Of a stretch of 5,261 nt of DNA, positions 1 to 4,464 are shown in pieces. The notes beneath the pieces were generated by a model. The model was not told where the DNA came from, did no database searches, and saw only the letters and a list, made by a program, of their open reading frames with translations. This DNA is from an uncultured Coprococcus sp. (lineage in GTDB: Bacteria; Bacillota; Clostridia; Lachnospirales; Lachnospiraceae). The stretch lies in the NCBI GenBank assembly GCA_900557435.1, contig USSH01000191.1, forward strand, positions 1 through 5,261, given 5' to 3'. Every line of letters starts with the position of its first letter. Within the stretch, counting starts at the first letter, position 1. The translations under genes were made by a program, and so were the position numbers.

Positions 1-200
1 GACCGGATCGTCCAAAAAGTTAATAAAAATCAGCGTACTTATAACGTATAGAGATGGGAAATAGCACAGGTAAACAGATATGTAATGATCAAAAATGCGC
101 GCGGTGTATCCGGAAAGTTAAAACACACCATGTTATCAAATGGAATCTTAACGAAAATTAATATTTGGTCCAGAGGTGATTGCCTGTCTGCAGAAATGCA

Positions 201-303
201 TACGATACAGCCATTTCTTAAGAGCGTGAATCAATATAGTACGGTACTCATAACACTACCGACATTTACGATGCAGCCACCTCATAAGAGAGTGAATTAA
301 TAT
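201..303. repeat. 37-nt imperfect direct repeat, two copies 66 nt apart
   Basis: Copy 1 is 201-237 and copy 2 is 267-303. They align without gaps at 31 of 37 positions, sharing TACGAT-n-CAGCCA at the left and a core around TAAGAG-n-GTGAAT-n-AATAT at the right. The copies are separated by 29 nt. They lie about 35 nt or more upstream of the predicted promoter of the next gene, so regulatory binding is possible. A decayed tandem duplication is the alternative. I do not recognise the sequence as a known element. Confidence 0.65.
238..248. repeat. Short palindrome AGTAC-G-GTACT
   Basis: A perfect 5-bp inverted repeat around a single central G sits exactly in the spacer between the two 37-nt direct repeat copies. 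It is short enough to occur by chance. It is recorded because of its position between the repeats, where an operator would be plausible. Confidence 0.3.
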
Positions 304-337
304 GTCGAAAAAATGCATCTCAAAAATGGCATAACAT

Positions 338-368
338 TAGACACAATACATAGAAGATATGTTATAAT
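338..368 (+). promoter_or_regulatory. Extended -10 promoter for the pseudophosphatase gene
   Basis: The -10 element TATAAT (363-368) is a perfect consensus and is preceded by TG-T at 360-362, giving an extended -10 (TGnTATAAT). A -35-like TAGACA (338-343, 5 of 6 to TTGACA) lies 19 nt upstream; that spacing is slightly long, but an extended -10 reduces the need for a good -35. Transcription would begin near 375, leaving a leader of about 65 nt before the start codon at 440. Confidence 0.6.
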
Positions 369-439
369 AAAAAACGGTTATAAGATGCCGTGAGAAGTTA
401 TACTCATGGGTCTATATTTTCACAAGGAGGACAGGATAG

Positions 440-1183
440 ATGTTTTATGCGATTTCAGGATTAAATGGAGATTACGAGGCTTATAAGAGAGCCCTCAAGA
501 AACTGAAATTTCAGAATCTTGATGATATAAAAGAAGAGGACATAATGAATGAGGAAGCAGTCATAAGCACCCTGGAGGGCGAGGATGTATTATACGTGGT
601 GGGCAATATCGTCGGAGCGGGCGGTGGTTCCATCAAGATACTTCAGGATATGATGAGCAGAGATAATATCATAGCGGTGGTTGGGGAGAATGAGTACAAG
701 ATAGTGACATCACTCAAGGCTCTAGATGATCACATCAGGAATACCGGAAGTGTTCCTCCACAGGCGATAATGGACAGGATCACATCCATGCTCGGCGATG
801 AGCTCAAGGGAGTCGTGGCAGAATTTGTGGAGCTCGACGATGATGAGCGAGAAGACATAGTGGACTATCTCGATGAGATTTCAGAGGATGCCTTCCTTGA
901 GGTCATGATGGCAAGAAAGAAATTTGTCCTTGTAAATGCCGGAATTAAAGGATTTAAGCCTGATAAGGCTTTGGATGACTACGACATAGAAGACTTTGTG
1001 ACGGAGCCGGCTGATCTGAACAAGACATATTACAGTGACAGAACATTGGTGGTTGGCTGCGTGCCGACACCGGAGGGCAAGATTGTAAAGCAGAATAATA
1101 ATGTAGCGATAGATTGCGGTTGTGGCAGAGGCGGACAGCTTGGAATCTACTGCCTGAACAACGGCAAAGAGTTATATGTGTAA
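440..1183 (+). CDS. Calcineurin-like Ser/Thr phosphatase homologue lacking all catalytic residues (pseudophosphatase)
   Basis: A 247-aa cytoplasmic protein, about the family's usual length. It starts at the ATG 9 nt after a strong AAGGAGG (424-430). The scaffold matches clostridial ApaH/PPP-like metallophosphatases along its full length: N-terminal YAIS...GDYEAYK, then SIKILQDMM (64-72), FVLVNAG (162-168), PDKALDDY (174-181), VPTP (208-211) and the C-terminal AIDCGC..GGQLG..CL..G.E.YV. The active-site motifs are rewritten: DxH is G7-L-N9, GDxxDRG is G55-N-I-V-G-A-G61, GNHE is G82-E-N-E85, the HAG His is N166, and the GHTP His is C207. The expected metal ligands D, H, D, N, H, H, H and the nearby D/R pair are therefore absent, so hydrolysis by the usual two-metal mechanism is unlikely. 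The region before the second motif (about residues 26-47) appears roughly 20 residues longer than usual and acidic. The intact frame, good RBS and preserved fold residues argue for a maintained non-enzymatic role, perhaps binding or regulatory (inference). A terminator separates it from the polysaccharide genes. Confidence 0.82.
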   Translation: MFYAISGLNGDYEAYKRALKKLKFQNLDDIKEEDIMNEEAVISTLEGEDVLYVVGNIVGAGGGSIKILQDMMSRDNIIAVVGENEYKIVTSLKALDDHIRNTGSVPPQAIMDRITSMLGDELKGVVAEFVELDDDEREDIVDYLDEISEDAFLEVMMARKKFVLVNAGIKGFKPDKALDDYDIEDFVTEPADLNKTYYSDRTLVVGCVPTPEGKIVKQNNNVAIDCGCGRGGQLGIYCLNNGKELYV

Positions 1184-1199
1184 AAGCAGACATACAGAT

Positions 1200-1259
1200 A
1201 CCGGACAGCGAAACCATATGGATATGAGGAATATATATGGCGTATACTGTCCGGTTTTT
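1200..1259 (+). terminator. Rho-independent terminator after the pseudophosphatase gene
   Basis: ACCGGACAG (1200-1208) pairs perfectly with CTGTCCGGT (1247-1255), and a run of five T (1255-1259) follows at once. The 38-nt interior can extend the stem through CG/CG and CCATAT (1214-1219) with ATATGG (1235-1240), with small asymmetric loops between. The structure starts 16 nt after the stop codon. It marks the end of the upstream transcription unit and isolates it from cpsB. Confidence 0.88.
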
Positions 1260-1268
1260 GTGTTATGA

Positions 1269-1297
1269 AGAAGCTGACTGATACTACACTAGCTTCT
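1269..1297. repeat. 7-bp inverted repeat AGAAGCT / AGCTTCT
   Basis: AGAAGCT (1269-1275) and AGCTTCT (1291-1297) are perfect inverted copies separated by 15 nt. No T-run follows, so it is not a terminator. It lies just past the upstream gene's terminator and could be an operator or a weak hairpin. Low specificity. Confidence 0.35.
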
Positions 1298-1303
1298 AAC
1301 GAC

Positions 1304-1323
1304 CATAATACCGATCATAATAC
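1304..1323. repeat. Tandem direct repeat CATAATAC, 12-nt period
   Basis: CATAATAC occurs at 1304-1311 and again at 1316-1323, with CGAT between; the next bases (GAAT) partly echo the spacer. Short direct repeats spaced near one helical turn are typical of some response-regulator sites, so this is a regulator-site candidate by inference only. Confidence 0.35.
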
Positions 1324-1334
1324 GAATAGTGTAT

Positions 1335-1347
1335 ATTTGCGGCAAAT
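1335..1347. promoter_or_regulatory. 13-bp palindrome ATTTGC-G-GCAAAT (operator candidate)
   Basis: A perfect 6-bp inverted repeat around one central G. It lies about 120 nt upstream of the -35 candidate at 1468. Short perfect palindromes of this form are typical of dimeric repressor or activator sites. I do not recognise the regulator. Confidence 0.4.
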
Positions 1348-1399
1348 GCATATTTTTAGACGCTTATATCAGGAAAATAGACAATACGAAACGGCGTAT

Positions 1400-1414
1400 T
1401 ATACAAAGTGTATA
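1400..1414. repeat. Dyad TATAC-AAAGT-GTATA
   Basis: Inverted 5-bp arms (1400-1404 and 1410-1414) flank a 5-nt centre. GCG (1394-1396) and CGC (1422-1424) extend the partial symmetry outside. TATA-like bases in this block could also form a promoter -10. A T8 run begins 10 nt after the outer arm, too far away for a standard terminator. Confidence 0.3.
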
Positions 1415-1467
1415 TATTATTCGCTCTGAGATGGTTTTTTTTGGTAATAAATTCACAGAATTTAAAA

Positions 1468-1496
1468 TTGAAAAAATGTGTCGAATTTGTTACATT
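1468..1496 (+). promoter_or_regulatory. Promoter candidate for the polysaccharide operon
   Basis: TTGAAA (1468-1473, 5 of 6 to the -35 consensus) is separated by 17 nt from TACATT (1491-1496, 4 of 6 to TATAAT). TG-T directly before the latter (1488-1490) makes an extended -10. Predicted transcription start is near 1503, leaving a leader of about 20 nt that includes the ribosome binding site. A weaker alternative exists around TAGACA (1378-1383) and TATACA (1400-1405). Confidence 0.5.
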
Positions 1497-1510
1497 AGTG
1501 GGTGAGAGCA

Positions 1511-1516
1511 GAGGAG
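1511..1516 (+). promoter_or_regulatory. Ribosome binding site fixing the cpsB start at 1522
   Basis: GAGGAG lies 5 nt before the ATG at 1522. The same frame is open further upstream to a GTG at 1408, but the upstream residues are unlike any CpsB N-terminus, whereas translation from 1522 gives the family's N-terminal DFHSH. The RBS and the homology agree. Confidence 0.8.
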
Positions 1517-1521
1517 AAAAT

Positions 1522-2247
1522 ATGGGTGTTATAGATTTTCATTCACATATATTGCCAGGAATAGATGATGGAAGCAGAAATGTAGAGACATCTATGGCGA
1601 TGCTCAGGATGTGCAGAGAGCATGGCGTGGACATCATGGTAGCTACGCCGCATTTCTATGCGGATTCCAACAGGGTAGAGAGATTTGTTGAGAACAGACA
1701 GAATGCTTACGATCAGGTCATGAGCCGGATCGTGGCTGAGAATGCGGATGCACCGCAGATCATGATGGGAGCAGAGGTGGCCTTTTTTGACGGTATCAGC
1801 CGTGCAGAGAGGGTGGACGCACTTACAATAGAAGGAACAGACATCATGTTGCTTGAAATGCCATTTGTGACATGGAGTGATTCGGTAGTGCATGAAGTAA
1901 GAGACTTGATAGAAAAAAGACATTTCCATATCATACTCGCTCATATAGAGCGATTCTTAAAGATACCAGGCAACAAATCTTATGTGGAGCAGGTACTGAG
2001 GCTTCCGGTTACGGTTCAGGTGAACGCAGAGACTCTGATGGATTTCAGGCAGAAAGGCCGGATGATAAAGATGTTCAGGAACGGCACGGCACACATAATA
2101 GGCAGTGATTGTCACGGTATGCATCACAGGATGCCTAATTTATGGCTTGGCCGTGAAGTGCTTGACAAGAAACTAGGAGAAGATTTCTTGAAAAGTATGG
2201 ACACGTACGGCGGACGGCTTCTGGAAGAGCATCAGATCCACAATTGA
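1522..2247 (+). CDS. cpsB: CpsB/YwqE-type PHP-family protein-tyrosine phosphatase
   Basis: A 241-aa cytoplasmic metal-dependent phosphatase of the PHP family, close to the roughly 240-255 aa usual for CpsB/Wzh/YwqE. The metal-site motifs are all present: DFHSHILPGIDDGS (5-18, with H7 and H9), ATPH (41-44), GAE (83-85), AHIER (140-144) and GSDCHGMHHR (194-203, with D196 and H198). Family role: it removes phosphate from the tyrosine-rich tail of the CpsD kinase, here encoded about 2.2 kb downstream in the same direction, and thereby resets the cycle that controls capsule or exopolysaccharide assembly. It is the first gene of the operon, with a promoter candidate about 25 nt upstream and no terminator after it. 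The start at 1522 was chosen over an upstream GTG on RBS and homology. Confidence in family is high; the polymer it serves is not identifiable here. Confidence 0.93.
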   Translation: MGVIDFHSHILPGIDDGSRNVETSMAMLRMCREHGVDIMVATPHFYADSNRVERFVENRQNAYDQVMSRIVAENADAPQIMMGAEVAFFDGISRAERVDALTIEGTDIMLLEMPFVTWSDSVVHEVRDLIEKRHFHIILAHIERFLKIPGNKSYVEQVLRLPVTVQVNAETLMDFRQKGRMIKMFRNGTAHIIGSDCHGMHHRMPNLWLGREVLDKKLGEDFLKSMDTYGGRLLEEHQIHN

Positions 2248-2303
2248 TCATCAGGAATTCAGAAAACAAAAAAATACATAGAAAAAATATATAAAAGATA
2301 CAT

Positions 2304-2361
2304 ATATATAGAAGATACACAGAAAGCGTAGGCGTTGATCGAATACGTTGCTTCTATATAT
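2304..2361 (+). ncRNA. Long hairpin in the cpsB-miniprotein spacer
   Basis: ATATATAGAAG (2304-2314) and CTTCTATATAT (2351-2361) are perfect 11-bp inverted copies. Inside the 36-nt loop AGCGTA (2325-2330) can pair with TACGTT (2344-2349), using one G-U pair, to continue the stem after a one-sided bulge. No T-run follows, so it is not an intrinsic terminator. A processing or stability element in the operon mRNA, or an operator over the overlapping promoter candidate, are possible roles (inference). No known RNA family is recognised. Confidence 0.4.
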
Positions 2362-2362
2362 T
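2335..2362 (+). promoter_or_regulatory. Internal promoter candidate before the miniprotein gene
   Basis: TTGATC (2335-2340, 4 of 6) and TATATT (2357-2362, 5 of 6) are separated by 16 nt. Transcription would start near 2369, leaving a leader of about 20 nt that holds the GGAGG. The sequence is very AT-rich, so -10-like matches are easy to find by chance. It overlaps the right arm of the inverted repeat at 2304-2361. Confidence 0.35.
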
Positions 2363-2390
2363 ATATATGAAATTATATGGAGGACAAAAT

Positions 2391-2516
2391 ATGTCTAAGA
2401 AGACAGCTATAATAATCAGCGTAGTTCTGTTCATAGTTTTGTGCGCACTTATAGTGTGCGAGAAGATGTGGCCTACAGCGGGAACAAATCTCCTGTCGCT
2501 GGCCATGCTTAGATAA
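2391..2516 (+). CDS. 41-aa single-pass membrane miniprotein, unknown function
   Basis: An unrecognised small gene starting at ATG 2391 behind a strong GGAGG (2379-2383, 7-nt gap) and ending at TAA 2514-2516. The product opens with MSKK, then a hydrophobic stretch of about 19 residues (roughly 5-23, TAIIISVV...CALIVC), then a short polar and hydrophobic tail CEKMWPTAGTNLLSLAMLR. The positive N-terminus suggests an N-in membrane protein with the tail outside. It lies between cpsB and the LCP gene on the same strand, 66 nt before the LCP start, so co-expression with the polysaccharide genes is likely. It lies in the same frame as the LCP gene, separated by one stop codon. A modulator of the membrane complex is conceivable but is inference. 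The alternative is that it is only a translated leader. The strong RBS and clean membrane segment support a real gene. Confidence 0.65.
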   Translation: MSKKTAIIISVVLFIVLCALIVCEKMWPTAGTNLLSLAMLR

Positions 2517-2570
2517 GACAAGGCTATATTTGGTGAGCAGACGACACTTCTGAGGGGAATAATCCAGAAT

Positions 2571-2578
2571 GGGGTGAT
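2571..2578 (+). promoter_or_regulatory. Ribosome binding site deciding the LCP start (2583, not 2574)
   Basis: GGGGTGAT matches the anti-Shine-Dalgarno partner GAGGTGAT at 7 of 8 bases and ends 4 nt before ATG 2583. The GTG at 2574, which would give a protein three residues longer, lies inside this binding site and so cannot be the start it serves. Confidence 0.7.
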
Positions 2579-2582
2579 ACAT

Positions 2583-3590
2583 ATGTCATACAGAAATATG
2601 ACACTTTCAGAGAAAAAGAAAATATTCAGAAAGATAGCAGCCGCTGTGGCGGTGATAGCCATGCTGTGCGTGGTGATGGTCATCGCACTCAGACCGGCGG
2701 AGGGCGGACAGACAGGGAACAGTTCAGCGAGTCAGCCTGACGGCCTGATAGAGGTGGACGGGGTGAAATATGTCCCAAAGAAGAACATAGAGACATACCT
2801 GTTCATGGGAATTGACAATATGGGAAAGGTCAAGAAAGTGACCGACTATGAAGGCGCAGGACGATGCGACGTGGTCATGCTGATGGTGAGAGATCTGACA
2901 GATGGCACGTACAAAACGATGGCGCTGGACAGAAACACCATGGTGGAGCAGGATTCACTGATGCCGGATGGCACATATCTGGCGACATCGACAGCTCAGC
3001 TTGCTCTGGCACATGAGAATGGTGATGGCATGGAGATAAGCTGTGAGAATGTGGTGAAGGCAGTTTCCAATTTCCTCGACGGACAGAAGATAGACGGATA
3101 TGCCGCAGTGAACATGGGAGCCATAGGAACCATCAACAATCTGGCTGGCGGTGTTACAGTCACCATAGAGGATGATTTCTCAAAGGTTGACAAGTCCCTG
3201 AAGATGGGAGAGACTATAAAGCTGAGCGACGAGCAGGCAGTGCACTACGTACATGACAGATTTGACGTCGGCGATGAGTCCAACACACAGCGAATGAAGA
3301 GACAGGAACAGTACAAAGCAGGTCTCAAACAGAATTTGAGTGAGAAATGCAATGCGGACAACAAATACCCGCTTACAATATACGAAAAACTTGGAGATTA
3401 CATGGTGACTGACATCAGTTCACAGAAGTTCTCCAAACTGGCATTGCTGGTCCTCAAAGACAAGGATGCCGGAACAGTATCTATAGAAGGAACAGAGTCG
3501 ATAGACGAATTGGGGTTCGTGGAGGTCGCACCTGACGAGAAGAGCGTTCAGCAGGCGATACTCACATTGTTCTACAAGGAATATAAGTAG
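2583..3590 (+). CDS. LytR-CpsA-Psr (LCP) family glycopolymer transferase
   Basis: A 335-aa membrane-anchored protein. A basic N-terminus (KKKIFRK, 11-17) precedes one membrane helix (about 18-36), a polar linker (37-65) and an extracellular LCP domain (about 70-260). Domain landmarks are TYLFMGID (71-78), GRCDVVMLMV (93-102), LDRNTM (115-120), QLALAHENGDG (129-139), IDGYAAVNM (170-178), GGVTVTIEDDFS (189-200) and HDRFDVGDESNTQRMKRQ (224-241, with the conserved Arg residues). LCP enzymes transfer undecaprenyl-linked polymers, such as capsule or wall teichoic acid, to the cell envelope; its place between cpsB and the Wzz gene points to the polysaccharide made by this locus. It corresponds to Wzg/CpsA of streptococcal operons but follows rather than precedes cpsB. 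One oddity is Asn118 where the family usually has the Asp of an R-D-T motif. The 66-nt gap from the miniprotein has no terminator, and 55 nt separate it from the next gene. Confidence 0.92.
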   Translation: MSYRNMTLSEKKKIFRKIAAAVAVIAMLCVVMVIALRPAEGGQTGNSSASQPDGLIEVDGVKYVPKKNIETYLFMGIDNMGKVKKVTDYEGAGRCDVVMLMVRDLTDGTYKTMALDRNTMVEQDSLMPDGTYLATSTAQLALAHENGDGMEISCENVVKAVSNFLDGQKIDGYAAVNMGAIGTINNLAGGVTVTIEDDFSKVDKSLKMGETIKLSDEQAVHYVHDRFDVGDESNTQRMKRQEQYKAGLKQNLSEKCNADNKYPLTIYEKLGDYMVTDISSQKFSKLALLVLKDKDAGTVSIEGTESIDELGFVEVAPDEKSVQQAILTLFYKEYK

Positions 3591-3645
3591 CACCCCTGAT
3601 ACGAATACAGATAAGCTTGCAAATAAAAAAGACACGGAGGAGATT

Positions 3646-4464
3646 ATGAATTCCAACAAAGTTGAGATGACAGAGAGAGAGGCGGGGACACAACCTGCGG
3701 CGCTGAGTGCGTACAAGGCAGCGGAGAATAATGAAAATGAGATAGATCTTCTCGATATGGGAATGGCACTTCTCGAGAAGCTCCCATATATAGTATTGTG
3801 CTTACTGCTCGGAGCAGTTTTGTTCAATGCATACGCGTATTTCATGATAAAGCCGACATACCAGTCCACATCCAAGATGTACGTGGTGTCAGCATCACAG
3901 GATTCTGTGGTCAACCTGCAGGATCTGAACCTTGGTTCATCACTTACGAAAGACTACGAAGATCTGATACTCAGCTACCCGGTCCTCGATCAGGTTATAG
4001 ACAAGCTGAACCTTGACATGGATTCAACAGGACTTGCCAAGATGATAAGCCTTGAGAACCCAACAGATACCCGAGTGCTGAAGATCACAGTCACCAGCAC
4101 GGACAAGCAGCAGGCATGCGACATAGCGAATACACTCGCAGAGGTGTCCATCCAGTACCTTCCGGATACCATGAGCACCAATGCTCCGAACATAGCACAG
4201 GTTGCCAGGGTGGCTGATCAGAAGGTAGGACCAAGCTACATGAAGTACACAGCTATAGGCGCCCTTCTCGGAGCACTTATATACTGCCTGATCGTGATCG
4301 TGGGATACCTGATGGATGACACCATCCACTCAGCTGACGACATGGAGAAGTATTTCGGAATAGTTCCACTTACAGTCATTCCGGAGAGCGACCAGTTCAG
4401 GACAAATGATGTCCAGGACGTGACACAGAGACACAGTAGAAAGAAAGAGAGGAGCAAAGCATGA
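3646..4464 (+). CDS. cpsC: CpsC/YveK-type Wzz polysaccharide co-polymerase (kinase activator)
   Basis: A 272-aa membrane protein with a GGAGGA RBS (3636-3641) 4 nt before the ATG. It has an acidic cytoplasmic N-terminus of about 45 residues, longer than in many homologues, then ALLEKLPYIVL entering TM1 (about 47-68). An extracellular Wzz domain follows (KPTYQSTSKMYV, 69-80; DYEDLILSYPVLDQVI, 103-118; LKITVTSTD, 135-143; ACDIANTLAEV, 147-157), then TM2 (about 201-222) and a cytoplasmic tail with DDTIHSADDMEKYFGIVPLTVIP (224-246 region). That tail is the part which in CpsC/CapA proteins binds and activates the partner tyrosine kinase. The usual proline-rich stretch before TM2 is reduced to VGPSYMK (194-200). 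The stop codon overlaps the cpsD start by 4 nt (ATGA, 4461-4464), indicating translational coupling with the kinase. It sets polymer chain length with CpsD. Confidence 0.92.
   Translation: MNSNKVEMTEREAGTQPAALSAYKAAENNENEIDLLDMGMALLEKLPYIVLCLLLGAVLFNAYAYFMIKPTYQSTSKMYVVSASQDSVVNLQDLNLGSSLTKDYEDLILSYPVLDQVIDKLNLDMDSTGLAKMISLENPTDTRVLKITVTSTDKQQACDIANTLAEVSIQYLPDTMSTNAPNIAQVARVADQKVGPSYMKYTAIGALLGALIYCLIVIVGYLMDDTIHSADDMEKYFGIVPLTVIPESDQFRTNDVQDVTQRHSRKKERSKA

Larger units (their letters stand above)
1..439. other. AT-rich non-coding region upstream of the pseudophosphatase gene
   Basis: No convincing gene is seen here. An open frame from about 85 to 300 lacks a good ribosome binding site, has no recognisable protein motif, and its second half simply translates a DNA direct repeat (201-237 and 267-303), so I treat it as non-coding. 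The stretch carries that repeat, a short palindrome between the copies (238-248), a promoter candidate (338-368) and the leader of the downstream gene. The first 84 bases show nothing I can assign. It could include the decayed end of an upstream gene, but I see no protein similarity to support that. Confidence 0.6.
1260..1521. other. Intergenic control region ahead of the polysaccharide operon
   Basis: No gene is supported in this stretch. It contains a 7-bp inverted repeat (1269-1297), a 12-nt-period direct repeat (1304-1323), a 13-bp palindrome (1335-1347), a dyad (1400-1414), a run of eight T (1435-1442) and a promoter candidate (1468-1496). The density of dyads in one AT-rich stretch upstream of an exopolysaccharide operon suggests that one or more regulators bind here. 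Which elements matter cannot be settled from sequence alone. Confidence 0.6.

Noticed and set aside
85..300. 71-codon open frame on the plus strand
   Set aside because: No good ribosome binding site, no recognisable protein features, and its second half is a translated DNA direct repeat.
201..303. CRISPR array
   Set aside because: Only two imperfect copies, no further unit at the same spacing, and no cas genes in the window.
954..1217. Minus-strand open frame over the pseudophosphatase 3' end
   Set aside because: Shadow of a clear coding frame; it also reads through the terminator stem.
1394..1442. Attenuator-type terminator before cpsB (dyad followed by T8)
   Set aside because: The stem is interrupted and AT-rich, and 10 nt separate its outer arm from the T-run, so it does not fit an intrinsic terminator.
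1408..1521. GTG start giving cpsB a 38-residue N-terminal extension
   Set aside because: The extension is unlike CpsB N-termini, and ATG 1522 has its own RBS and yields the family's DFHSH start. The extension would also span the promoter candidate.
3420..3914. 164-codon minus-strand open frame across the LCP/cpsC junction
   Set aside because: It overlaps two genes with strong family matches on the other strand, and its product has no recognisable domain.
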